A stretch of 64,000 nt of DNA, taken from the NCBI RefSeq assembly GCF_024606225.1, contig NZ_JAGRPU010000007.1, positions 1 through 64,000 of the forward strand, read 5' to 3'. Positions 54,724 to 64,000 of this stretch are shown here, in pieces. The DNA comes from Endozoicomonas sp. ISHI1 (lineage in GTDB: Bacteria > Pseudomonadota > Gammaproteobacteria > Pseudomonadales > Endozoicomonadaceae). A program made the position numbers and the translations under genes. The notes beneath the pieces were generated by a model. That model was not told where the DNA came from. It ran no database searches and was given only the letters and a program-made list of their open reading frames with translations. Position 1 is the first letter of the stretch, and each line of letters opens with the position of its first letter.

Positions 54724-57700
54724 ATGACACATGCTCGCCCCAGTGCATTAAGTCTTGCTGTGGCGGTTGCCATCAGCTCTTCCGCCATTGGTGCACAGGC
54801 ACTGGCTGATCGCAGGCTGCAGATAAAATCAATCGATATTCAGGGCAATGGACATACAGAGTTTACCCAGAGCGAGGTTGTGGTTCAGCCAACTTTAGGG
54901 TACGACCAGCAACCGATACCCAAATCCTATACCACCACCTACCCTGATCAGGCTGAAGCCAGAGCGGGCTATGAGGTTCCTTCTGAAGGCTTCACGGACG
55001 TTCTCTCTGGCATCAGTGGTGGTGTTTCCAGTGTTGATCAGTTTGAAACAGACGACTATGGCGTTGCTCAAAAATACACCAAAGTCCTGAAGGTAGGTAA
55101 TGAGGGGGTCTTCAAGTTCACCCATTACCTTGCAGACAACAAACTGTTGATTGAGGTCAGAGACGGCATGACCCATCAGGATTCAATTGATGCTGTTCGT
55201 GGTCAATCATCTGGCATCCAACGGTTAGAACCGTTAACGAAAATCGCCAGCCCGGAACAACTGGTCGCACTGCTAAAAGGTGCTGATGAAAGAAAAGGAA
55301 GCCTTGGCGAAGTTGATCACTATGTTCCCCTTGCCACCCTTGAAGTGGACGAAGTTATAGTGAACGGGCGCACCTTCATGCGTCTTATCGCCTGTGGCGA
55401 TCAGCCTCCTGCGCTGCAGCACCTGGGTCAATCACTCTTTGTTAATGATGAGGCTCTTTTAGCAGCAGCCACCTCTGCCTACACTCAGGTTCACGTTCTG
55501 GGGGAAGGTATACAACAGAAAGCCCTTAATGATCTGTTGTCATACCATAAACCCGTCGGCTATGTTGTCCACATCGAGGATGTGGCACAGCCTTATCCTG
55601 TGCCTGAGGGTTATCCAAAAATGGAACTGATTCAGGCTACAGGGGAAGTGATTGTTTTCCGTAGTCAGAAACAGAATCCGACCGATATCGCTTTTGTGGA
55701 AGGTCTCTACGACCTATGGGGAGAATTTGATGGTAATGACCGTGCTTCTGAAGCAACAGCTCAGCTTATTAAAAAAGACAAGGTCAAAAGCTACCAGCAC
55801 GTCATTCGAAGCAGGCAGATGGCACTGCTGGAGACTTTAGCTGCCGAGCACAATGCTAATGAACAAACAATAGCCGCATTCGAAGATAAACTGGTGACGC
55901 TTGCATTCTATGAATCTCTTCAGCAGGCATTGACCAGTGCCAGCTCAGATGGAGCAGATGAATTTGAATTCACAATACCACACATCAGAGCCGCTTCGTC
56001 GTTCATCACGCCAACCTGGATGCATATGCAACTTGCAAAACATTTCGTCTTTAAACCCACACTTAGAAACCTTCTGGCTAACCGGTATTTTTTCCAGAAT
56101 ATTCAGAAAGTCATACCCATTGCCGCCGAAGTGACTGGAGATCCTTTTGCCGAAGACGAACGCTTTGCTTCCAAATTGATGGGTGACATTACCGGGCAAC
56201 TGTTTGAGATGGAAAGCAAGCTGGAAAAGTTGCAGGTAAAAGAGGCTGAACTTGCCGAAATATCAAAGACAGCACGTGAAACAAGGGCAATGGCCACTCA
56301 ATATATTAAGGAAAATCACAGGGCAGTAAACCTCAATCAGCTACAGGAGGCTGAGGTTAAAAGGCTCCGTCAAGACTTGGCGGATCTGAAAAACACCAAA
56401 ACACCGAACCGTCCCAAAGCCAGACCTGAAGTACTTGAGACATTGAGAGCTGTGGAAAGAGCCCTGGATGAGACCAGCCTCAGTGAAAAAGACGATGTCT
56501 ATTTACATCGCATGCACATCTCTTATTACCTGCGGATACACATCATAGAAGCCAGGAGGCCAAAGGAAGAGGCCTTGGTCATACTGCAAAGCTTAGAAAG
56601 ATTATTCAACATCAAAATCGATGAAGGTGGCGACAAAGCAGCAAGGCTTGAAAGAATCCGTAAAAGGCTTGATGGCGGTAATATCTCACCCTATGAGCTG
56701 GATAAGATGGATGAGATCCTCTGGGAGGATCACAGCACAGCTCTTGAGGATCTCGAAGGCAGAGATATCAGACTCAACTCCATCCATGCACGTCTTGCCT
56801 TTAAAGTCGAAGAATCGGAACAGCGAGCCAGAGAACAACAGGCAGCTTATCTTATCGCTGTAGAGGATGAGCTGAATATCTACCCTCACGAACACACTGC
56901 TGCTAAAGAAAGAGGCAAAACTTTCATAGCTAAACTGGCCAGTGATCTGCAGGTAAGATTTGAAAACAGTGCCAGCCTGTCTTACCTGAAACATGCTCTA
57001 ATCGCCAGAATTGAGGCATTACGGGAAGAAGCCAATGAAATCTGCGACGATGAAGGTGTCCAAAGAATCAAAAACAATGAAATTGCCCATCAGCTCAACA
57101 TTGAAGACTACAGGGATGATGCCAGTGCAGACGAACAGAACAGTCTAATTAAAGAAAAACTTAAACAGCTGAATGAACAAGTTTTCAAAGCGGGTCAGCC
57201 TGACGTTAATGAGCGTATTGCAGGCATTGAGAATGAACTTGACAGGCACATGGCTCGTCTGGGACCTAAGCCCCGGTTCGTCCTTGATCGTGAAATCACC
57301 ATGGCCAAACAAACACTGGAACAAGCAAGAGCTGAGCTGGCAGTTGTTTATCGCAAACTGAATGCTATTCAAGGCAAACGACCGCTAGTTGTGGTTCATA
57401 ATAAATACCCTGTCCGGGAGGGAGACGGCAAAGCTCTCAGTCGGGCAGTGCAACTCACTCCGGGCGCATTGGGTCAACCCGCAGGTGATGAGCAAACCCC
57501 GGAGAGTCGGGTAGACGCCGTGAGACAAATGCCGCTGCAAGGCAGTGAAGAAAGACGAGATCCAGTCATTGATAAACTGGAAGCTGCCTTTAAAAAAATG
57601 AACATCAGGATAAGAAGAGGTGATATCGGATTATTGAAGAAAGCTGATTACATTGCCATTAGTGCCTCTACAAATACTGATAATCGGGTCGAAACCGATA

Positions 57701-60294
57701 CAATCGATAATGAACCGGGTGAACTGCTTTTAACCAGAATAAAGTACCGCCATGTCGCGGAATTCCTCCATGAGCACGACAAGAAAAGTATGGAATTGAC
57801 CAATGCACGGCTGGAAGAAAGGAATGCACAAGAGAATCTGGATCGTAAAAAACAGGAGATTAAAGATCCCGGAGACATCGATGAACAGGCTAAAACCGCA
57901 CATAACAAGGAGATCGCTGCGCTGACTTTAGCCCTGAAGCAGAAAACTGAAGCCGTATTAAAAGCAAAAGACGCTCTGACGGATTATCATGAAGCAGGTC
58001 TTGGCGCTAGCGAAGAAGCTATTGGTCTCAAACCAGACACTTCTGACGCCCATGAACAACGGATTAATGCCCTGAGAAAAAGACAAGTACAACTGGGCGG
58101 CTACGATGGTACTGGCGGCACGATCCAGCAACTGATTAAGAAACAAGCTCGTCTGGAAGATGAGATTAAAACCAGAGAAGCAGACATTGAGAAAATGAAC
58201 GAAGTCCTGAAGGCTGCAGAGGAAGCCGCCGAACATGACGGCGGTCCCTTCCAGTTCACTCCGAAACAGGAAAAAGCCCGGGCTGATATCCACAAATTCG
58301 TGCAGCAGCACCCTCTCAAAAAACAGGCTCTGGAAGCCGCACTGGGCCTGACCGAAGCAGCAGCAGAGAGCGGTAAGGCAACACCGTTCCTTACGACTTT
58401 CGATTTTGACGATGAATTTGCACCGATTCGCTTACAGAAAATGGTCGGAGACAATTTGAGTTTTGATCAGGCCAGCCGGATTGTGGAAGTCTTCAAAAAC
58501 CTGAAGAGGCACTTTCCGGTCATCCCTCACGAGCCTCCGGAAGATCAGTCTCAGAATGTACTGACAACAATCGAAAAGCTGGTATTCAGGGCCAGGCATC
58601 AGATGAAAACAGGGGCTCAACAATACGACGATGAAATACACGGCATGGGCCTGACAGCCGTTCACTACGTAGAGCATGAACCAAGTAACCTGAAGGGTTT
58701 CTCGGAATACTTCACTACCCGTTCTGCCAGTGGTAAGAAGATCATCGCCCTGCTGCGTGAAGGTGTGATCAGCAAGCTTGAACTTGAGAATTACATAAGG
58801 GCCGTCAGAGGTGTCGACGGTTATCAGACAGTGGATGAGTTTGCACACTTCCTCGGTTATAAACACGCTGTCAAGGTGCCTGAATTCAGGAAGGTCGTCC
58901 AAATGCTGTCCGATGAGGGTGCTGAGCAATTCATGCGGATTGCCTTTACTCCTGTGACCGTGACCGCAACTGGCCCGGCGGGTATGACAGAGTCTGTTAC
59001 CGGCATGAAAGAGTACGCCGCTGCGGTCATCGCCAACTACGTTCTTGACGATATTGCCTTTGAAAATGGCCGCAAGACGGCAGCATTCCTGACCAATGTA
59101 CAGGATACCCTGACACCTTATGCTCATGCTGCCGGAATATCTGAATCAGAACTGATCCAGGCTATCCATGGCACATTAATGCAGGCTCATGCTGCAGCGG
59201 TTGAACGACAGCTGTATGATTACTGGATCAGACCTTCAGCCTTCCTGGCACAGGCGGTCACTTGGTACTACTCCAGCTACAAACCTCTATTGGTGACCCT
59301 GACCGCCATGGAGGCTGTCGACATATCTCTCTCAAACATGGCGTATCTCTATCTTCTTGATCTGACCAACAGGGGTGATTACACGCACAGGATGCTCACA
59401 CCTTTTCAGCACTGGCTGGAACGCTACGGTGTAGATCTTGACCGAACCAGCCAATATGCCTACCACCGTGAAATTGAAAAAATCTCTGCGTCAGGCGGAC
59501 TGGCAATGCCACTGGGCAAGGCTGCTTCCTCAGTCATTCTGTTGAAAACAGGCTCTCTGCTGTTTGCCAGACAGTACAACGCCAACCCCCACAGGTATCG
59601 CAGTATTTTCCGTCTAATTCCCGAAATAGTGAAATCCATGGGTTCCGGACAAGGGGTTCAGATACCACTGCTGCACAGAATCACACCAGAAAAAGTGAAA
59701 ACCCTGGCCTCTGCAACAGCCGGTCTGGTGCTGGGTCCGATAGCCACGGCCGGAGCATACGCCTACGGTCTGGTATCCGGGTTCACCTATGCTCAAACCT
59801 TCGGATTCGCTCTGGCGTCGAGTCTCACTTTCGACTTCTTCATGAACGACAACAAGATGCTCACTCAATGGCTGGGTGGGCCTCTTGGTCGTAGTCTTGA
59901 CAAGTTTAATCGCTGGAGAGGCATGGGTGAAACGGAATCTGACTATGTGAAACGCACCGCCATTGCCACGCCTCAACGCTTCAGTGAAACGGATGAAGAG
60001 TATGCCACCCGTGTTAAAGCAAACAATGTGATGCATGGCTGGACGCGGGACGAGCATTATCTTCAGTTCCGTGAACGACGTGATCGCAGCATGAAGATGT
60101 ACGAACATGGCTGGGAGAAATACTTCAGGGACAATGTGCCTCAATGGTCATTTTCCCACGCAGAAAGCATCCCTTACTTCTACACTCTGAGTGCCTTCTT
60201 TGAGTGGCAAGAAAACAGTGATCAGAAACTTTCTGGTCATGATAGAGAAATGCTACCCACGGGAGACAATAGAGATATCAGTGATGAACTCTGA
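54724..60294 (+). CDS. Giant secreted repeat protein, paralogue 5 (1856 residues)
   Basis: The shortest complete member. Signal peptide MTHARPSALSLAVAVAISSS cut after ALA. The N-terminal region is complete (VSSVDQFETDDYGVAQKYTK, FVNDEALLAAATSAYTQVHV). The helical centre has lost roughly 300-400 residues: the LGIDDWDDTQ and GITPxNEND units are missing, and TARETRAMATQYIKEN leads directly to PEVLETLRAVERALDE. Its DEQTPESRVDAVRQM segment is a third type, unlike paralogues 1/4 or 2/3/6. The C-terminal region starts near 1172 and is as conserved as in the long members, with the hydrophobic pair near 1662-1705. It ends DISDEL. This shows the centre tolerates length change while both ends do not. 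Confidence 0.85.
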   Translation: MTHARPSALSLAVAVAISSSAIGAQALADRRLQIKSIDIQGNGHTEFTQSEVVVQPTLGYDQQPIPKSYTTTYPDQAEARAGYEVPSEGFTDVLSGISGGVSSVDQFETDDYGVAQKYTKVLKVGNEGVFKFTHYLADNKLLIEVRDGMTHQDSIDAVRGQSSGIQRLEPLTKIASPEQLVALLKGADERKGSLGEVDHYVPLATLEVDEVIVNGRTFMRLIACGDQPPALQHLGQSLFVNDEALLAAATSAYTQVHVLGEGIQQKALNDLLSYHKPVGYVVHIEDVAQPYPVPEGYPKMELIQATGEVIVFRSQKQNPTDIAFVEGLYDLWGEFDGNDRASEATAQLIKKDKVKSYQHVIRSRQMALLETLAAEHNANEQTIAAFEDKLVTLAFYESLQQALTSASSDGADEFEFTIPHIRAASSFITPTWMHMQLAKHFVFKPTLRNLLANRYFFQNIQKVIPIAAEVTGDPFAEDERFASKLMGDITGQLFEMESKLEKLQVKEAELAEISKTARETRAMATQYIKENHRAVNLNQLQEAEVKRLRQDLADLKNTKTPNRPKARPEVLETLRAVERALDETSLSEKDDVYLHRMHISYYLRIHIIEARRPKEEALVILQSLERLFNIKIDEGGDKAARLERIRKRLDGGNISPYELDKMDEILWEDHSTALEDLEGRDIRLNSIHARLAFKVEESEQRAREQQAAYLIAVEDELNIYPHEHTAAKERGKTFIAKLASDLQVRFENSASLSYLKHALIARIEALREEANEICDDEGVQRIKNNEIAHQLNIEDYRDDASADEQNSLIKEKLKQLNEQVFKAGQPDVNERIAGIENELDRHMARLGPKPRFVLDREITMAKQTLEQARAELAVVYRKLNAIQGKRPLVVVHNKYPVREGDGKALSRAVQLTPGALGQPAGDEQTPESRVDAVRQMPLQGSEERRDPVIDKLEAAFKKMNIRIRRGDIGLLKKADYIAISASTNTDNRVETDTIDNEPGELLLTRIKYRHVAEFLHEHDKKSMELTNARLEERNAQENLDRKKQEIKDPGDIDEQAKTAHNKEIAALTLALKQKTEAVLKAKDALTDYHEAGLGASEEAIGLKPDTSDAHEQRINALRKRQVQLGGYDGTGGTIQQLIKKQARLEDEIKTREADIEKMNEVLKAAEEAAEHDGGPFQFTPKQEKARADIHKFVQQHPLKKQALEAALGLTEAAAESGKATPFLTTFDFDDEFAPIRLQKMVGDNLSFDQASRIVEVFKNLKRHFPVIPHEPPEDQSQNVLTTIEKLVFRARHQMKTGAQQYDDEIHGMGLTAVHYVEHEPSNLKGFSEYFTTRSASGKKIIALLREGVISKLELENYIRAVRGVDGYQTVDEFAHFLGYKHAVKVPEFRKVVQMLSDEGAEQFMRIAFTPVTVTATGPAGMTESVTGMKEYAAAVIANYVLDDIAFENGRKTAAFLTNVQDTLTPYAHAAGISESELIQAIHGTLMQAHAAAVERQLYDYWIRPSAFLAQAVTWYYSSYKPLLVTLTAMEAVDISLSNMAYLYLLDLTNRGDYTHRMLTPFQHWLERYGVDLDRTSQYAYHREIEKISASGGLAMPLGKAASSVILLKTGSLLFARQYNANPHRYRSIFRLIPEIVKSMGSGQGVQIPLLHRITPEKVKTLASATAGLVLGPIATAGAYAYGLVSGFTYAQTFGFALASSLTFDFFMNDNKMLTQWLGGPLGRSLDKFNRWRGMGETESDYVKRTAIATPQRFSETDEEYATRVKANNVMHGWTRDEHYLQFRERRDRSMKMYEHGWEKYFRDNVPQWSFSHAESIPYFYTLSAFFEWQENSDQKLSGHDREMLPTGDNRDISDEL

Positions 60295-60331
60295 TATCAG
60301 AGATCAACGGATGACCTCCTTATGACCTCCA

Positions 60332-60368
60332 AACGAAACCTGTATAAGGAATACATATTGGCTTCGTT
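60332..60368 (+). terminator. Weak hairpin between giant genes 5 and 6
   Basis: An imperfect 9-bp stem (60332-60340 with 60360-60368, one mismatch) overlapping the leader of gene 6, at the position of the stronger hairpins after genes 1 and 4. Given the 90-bp gap it may attenuate rather than end transcription. Confidence 0.35.
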
Positions 60369-60384
60369 CCTCTGAGGTAGCAGA

Positions 60385-63300
60385 ATGACACATGCTTGCC
60401 CCAATGCATTGAGCCTTGCCGTGGCGGTTGCCATCAGCTCTTCCATCGTGGGTACACAGGTACTGGCCGATCGCAGGCTGCAGATAAAGTCTGTCGATAT
60501 TATGGGCTATAGCCATATGAAGTTTACCCGAAGCGAGGTCATGGTTAAGCCAACTTTAGGTGATGACCAACAGCCAATACCTAAATCCTTCACGACCACC
60601 TACCCTGATCAATCCAGAGTCAAAGCGGACTATGTTACTGCTGCTGAAAGCTTTACAGACACTCTCTCTGAAACCGATGTTGACGTTTCCAGTGTTGATC
60701 TGTTTGAAACAGGCGAGGATGACGTTGCTCAGAAATACACCAAAATCCTGAAGGTCGGTAATGAGGGAATCTTCAAGTTCACCCATAACCTTGAAGAAAC
60801 GGAACTGGTCATTGAAGTCAGAGGCGGAATGACCGATCAGGCTTCAGTTGATGCTGTCCGTACTCACTGGTCTAACATGCTATCACTGGAACCGTTCACG
60901 AAAATCGCCAGACCCACACAACTGTTCGCAGTGCTGGATGGTGCCGAAGAAAGAACAGGAAACCTCGGCAACAGTGATCACTATATCGCCCTTGCCACCA
61001 TTGAAGTAGAAAAAGTTGAAGTGAATGGGCGTACCTTTATGCGTCTTATCTCCGGGGGTGACCAGCCTCCTGAACTGAAGCGCCTGAGTCAATCGCTCTT
61101 TGTCAATGATGAGGCTCTTCTGGCAGCGGCCACCTCTGCCTATATACAGCTTCATGTCCAGGGAGAGAATTTACAACAAAAGGCGCTTAATGAACTATTG
61201 GCACACAACAAACCGGTCGGATATGTTGTGCACGTCGAAGATAACACAGAGGCTCATCCTGTGCCCGCCGGTTATCCAAAACTGGAAGTGACTGAGGCTT
61301 CGGGTGAGATTATTGTTTTCCATGGTCAGAAACAGAATCCAGCCGACGTCGCTTTTGTACAAAACCTCTATGGCCTGGTAAAAACTGATCCTGGCAACCA
61401 TGCCACAACAAGGATTAACATAGGAAAGGTCAAAGACTACCAGTACGTCATTCGATGCAGGCAGATGGCAATACTGGAGGAGTTAGCCGCAGATCACAAA
61501 CTTCACAATACTGAAATTGACAAATGTCAGCTGTCAATGCTTACCTACTATGAATCTCTCCAGCAGGTATTGACCAGTGCTATTGCGGATGTGACACCTG
61601 GATTTGAATTCACAGCTAAACACATCAGAGTCGCTGCTTCGGTCATCACGTCAACCTGGTTACAGTTTCAACTCAGAAAACACTTCGGCTTCAAACCCGT
61701 ACTTAAAAATTTTCTGTCTTGCCCGCTCTTTGTTCAGAATATTCAGACATTCATACCTGTTATCAACATTATCAGCAAATCACAGATCGATGCTTGGGGG
61801 GGCGACGAACGGTTTGCTTCCAAAGTCATTAGAGACATGACCAGACAGCTGCCTGAAATGTATTACAGACTGGAGGAGCTAAAGGTAAAAGAAGCCAGAA
61901 TCCTCCGGATTAAACATCAGTTTCAGGACTCAACGGATACAGAGGTTGACAATGAAAAGGAAAAACTCGAAGCACAACAAATCAGGCAAGGAATCGAGGA
62001 TGAGCTTGCAAAACTTCGTGTCGAAATGGAAAGTCTGGAAATTCAGGAACAGAAACTTCAGCAGGAAAGCAAGCGCATTCCAGCGCTGGAACGACCACTT
62101 CATCATGCCAGAAATGTATATAACTCGAGGCTGGCAAGAGAACTTGGCATAGCTGACTGGGATGATACCCTGCCACAAGAAGAGCAAGCCAGACGCATCA
62201 CAGAAAGAATTAATGAAATCTTGATGGCCACTGTCGCAACAGAACAGCATCAACTCAAAACCGTAACAACAAATCTGGCCGCTATTGAAGGCCAGCTCGG
62301 TATTATTCCGGACAATAAAAACGATCTTGATGCCCGCTTTCAGTTGATTCAACAGCACCTGAAGCAGCAGGCAACCCGGATCGATCAAAAATATCTTCAG
62401 CAACAGGTCGTCATGACAGAAACTGAAAAAACATCTGTAACCAAGGCTCAATTTGCAACCATTGCCGCACATTTAAACATTCAGGATTTTGACGACAAGG
62501 CAGATATTGAGACTCAAAAGGCACTTCTGATTCAGAGACTTCAGACACAGAACACTCAAGGCGGAAAATTGAACGTTCATCAAGAACGTATCCTTCAGAA
62601 AATTCAGGAGCTGAATGCTCAAAGCGGTCTTGGTAAAACCGACGACATACTCATGCAAAATGCTCTTTTGACAGTGTTTTATGGTGTGAAACTACCTGAA
62701 GATAGCACAGTAGAGGATCGCATCGCACTGCTAGATACAATACATAAGAATGTACTTGAGAATGAACAAAAGCTTGCAAGTTTGGAAGAAGAGCTGGAAG
62801 ACATCAGAACACCTGGCCATCCCAGAGCCAAGCCTGAAGTACTTGGTAAACTGAGTGCCGTGGAAGAAGCCCTGAAAATGGATGATCTCGATTTAGAGGA
62901 CGATGAGTATTACCGTCATCACGAAATTTCCAGGGAGATGCAGATATCTATCACAGATGCCAGACAGCAGGCAGAGGAAGAGGCACAGAATATACTGAAA
63001 ACCGTAGAAGAAATGCTCCGGATCGAAGTCAATGAATGGGATGACAACGAAAAACGACTTGACAGGGTTCTCATAAAACTTGACGACGATGATGTCACCA
63101 AAAAAATGCTGGATGATATACATCACGCCCTCTGGAAAGATGACCTCGAACCTGGGGACAAGACAGATAAAGTTTGGAAGCTTCGCAAGCGTCTTACCTT
63201 TTATGCCACATACACGGATTTGCGAGCCTCAGAACAACAGACAGAGTTGCTTGACGCTGTAGAGTACGAGCTGGGGATTGACCGAAGTAAAAACGTTGCT

Positions 63301-64000
63301 GCCAAAGAAAGAGGTAAGCATTTAGTTGCTAAGCTGGCCGATGATCTGAATATAGAATTTGAAATAGATGCCAGCCTGAATGAACAGAAGGCTCTTCTGG
63401 AATACAGATTTCGGGAATTAAATTACGAAGTTGGCAAACCCTATGATGATGAAGGTATCAGAAGGGGAATAAATAATGAGATTGCCAGTCACCTGGGCAT
63501 TCAGGGCTATAAAGAGGATGCCCCTGCTCGTGATCAGATCTGTCTCATCAAAGAAACACTCGGACAACGGTATAGAGCAGCTTTAGAGGCGTTTCACCCC
63601 AGAGTAGATGACCGTATCGCAGTCATTAATGCTGAGCTTGACAGGCAAATGGCTCGTCTGGGATCTAAACCCCGATATGTTCTTGATCGTGAGCAAGCCA
63701 GAGCCAGAAGATACATAGAAAAAGCTGAAAGTGAGCTGGAGCAACTTCATCGCAGACTCAATGCTGTCCATAGTGAACAAGTGATAGTCGCACATTCTAA
63801 TGACGCCCCCCCTGACACGGATAAATACATCACGGCTCTCAATCAGGCAATGAAGCAGATTCAGACCGAATTGGGCCTGCCTCACGCTGAAAATCAAAAC
63901 TCTGAAGACCGATTAAACGACATCGAACGCTTCCTGCAGAGAAACGAGGACGATGCAGAAAGACAAGTGGAAATAATCCGGAAACTAAGAGCTGCCATTA
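60385..64000 (+). CDS. Giant secreted repeat protein, paralogue 6 (3' part outside window)
   Basis: The frame is open from the ATG at 60385 to the window edge (1205 codons). The ATG follows GAGGTAGCAGA. Signal peptide MTHACPNALSLAVAVAISSS, with VLA at the cleavage site. The N-terminal region and centre are present, with LGIADWDDTLPQEEQARR, LGIIPDNKNDLDARFQLI, LNIQDFDDKADIETQ, LGIQGYKEDAPARDQ and LGLPHAENQNSEDRLNDI. The last is of the paralogue 2/3 type. The conserved C-terminal region and the terminal tetrapeptide are beyond the edge. It lies 90 bp after gene 5 without the 88-bp block, so it is probably transcribed with gene 5. The array may continue to the right. Confidence 0.85.
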   Translation, partial: MTHACPNALSLAVAVAISSSIVGTQVLADRRLQIKSVDIMGYSHMKFTRSEVMVKPTLGDDQQPIPKSFTTTYPDQSRVKADYVTAAESFTDTLSETDVDVSSVDLFETGEDDVAQKYTKILKVGNEGIFKFTHNLEETELVIEVRGGMTDQASVDAVRTHWSNMLSLEPFTKIARPTQLFAVLDGAEERTGNLGNSDHYIALATIEVEKVEVNGRTFMRLISGGDQPPELKRLSQSLFVNDEALLAAATSAYIQLHVQGENLQQKALNELLAHNKPVGYVVHVEDNTEAHPVPAGYPKLEVTEASGEIIVFHGQKQNPADVAFVQNLYGLVKTDPGNHATTRINIGKVKDYQYVIRCRQMAILEELAADHKLHNTEIDKCQLSMLTYYESLQQVLTSAIADVTPGFEFTAKHIRVAASVITSTWLQFQLRKHFGFKPVLKNFLSCPLFVQNIQTFIPVINIISKSQIDAWGGDERFASKVIRDMTRQLPEMYYRLEELKVKEARILRIKHQFQDSTDTEVDNEKEKLEAQQIRQGIEDELAKLRVEMESLEIQEQKLQQESKRIPALERPLHHARNVYNSRLARELGIADWDDTLPQEEQARRITERINEILMATVATEQHQLKTVTTNLAAIEGQLGIIPDNKNDLDARFQLIQQHLKQQATRIDQKYLQQQVVMTETEKTSVTKAQFATIAAHLNIQDFDDKADIETQKALLIQRLQTQNTQGGKLNVHQERILQKIQELNAQSGLGKTDDILMQNALLTVFYGVKLPEDSTVEDRIALLDTIHKNVLENEQKLASLEEELEDIRTPGHPRAKPEVLGKLSAVEEALKMDDLDLEDDEYYRHHEISREMQISITDARQQAEEEAQNILKTVEEMLRIEVNEWDDNEKRLDRVLIKLDDDDVTKKMLDDIHHALWKDDLEPGDKTDKVWKLRKRLTFYATYTDLRASEQQTELLDAVEYELGIDRSKNVAAKERGKHLVAKLADDLNIEFEIDASLNEQKALLEYRFRELNYEVGKPYDDEGIRRGINNEIASHLGIQGYKEDAPARDQICLIKETLGQRYRAALEAFHPRVDDRIAVINAELDRQMARLGSKPRYVLDREQARARRYIEKAESELEQLHRRLNAVHSEQVIVAHSNDAPPDTDKYITALNQAMKQIQTELGLPHAENQNSEDRLNDIERFLQRNEDDAERQVEIIRKLRAAI

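Noticed and set aside
26605-63897. Many minus-strand frames of 60-240 codons inside the giant genes
   Set aside because: They recur at the same positions as antisense shadows of the conserved coding regions and show no independent start signals or known domains.

Overview
The window reads as a gammaproteobacterial chromosome segment. An Endozoicomonadaceae-type host-associated bacterium is the best guess: an Enterobacteria-like AvtA and ornithine carbamoyltransferase sit beside a chlamydia/spirochaete-type V-ATPase operon and large blocks of eukaryote-like or giant secreted proteins. The taxonomic call is inference. No rRNA, tRNA, transposase, integrase or CRISPR array was recognised.

Layout. 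(1) Positions 1-7900, minus strand: five tandem paralogous genes (the leftmost cut by the window edge) for proteins with 10-12 classical C2H2 zinc fingers, a KKQRK cluster, an invariant C-terminal HRKRKLDD cluster and an invariant IKTEP site. They look like eukaryotic nuclear proteins. (2) 7901-8658: a gene-poor spacer with a 12-bp tandem repeat. (3) 8659-13211, plus strand: two paralogous secreted proteins with a C-terminal membrane anchor and beta-helix-like repeats. (4) 13504-18049: housekeeping and small genes: avtA, a DUF29 protein, a PepSY-like exported protein and ornithine carbamoyltransferase. (5) 18419-26165: a seven-gene V-type ATPase operon in the order B-D-I-K-E-DUF2764-A, closed by a strong terminator. 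The K subunit keeps the ligand residues of Na+-binding rotors. (6) 26624-64000, plus strand: at least six tandem giant paralogous genes (1856-2383 residues where complete; the last is cut by the window edge). Each has a Sec signal peptide, a conserved N-terminal region, a variable helical centre and a highly conserved C-terminal region with hydrophobic segments.

Most striking observations. All five complete giant proteins end in SDEL, HDEL or HNEL although the residues before differ, which resembles ER-retrieval signals. The zinc-finger family combines C2H2 fingers, two basic clusters and a sumoylation-type motif. Together they suggest that both flanks of the housekeeping core encode families of host-directed proteins, one nuclear and one endomembrane. 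This is inference from motifs only.

Within the giant array, an 88-bp upstream block containing a 17-bp element occurs exactly 88 bp before the ATG of genes 1, 2 and 5 only, and the best hairpins follow genes 1 and 4. This suggests transcription units 1, 2-3-4 and 5-6. Paralogues are mosaics of shared segments, which points to recombination among copies.
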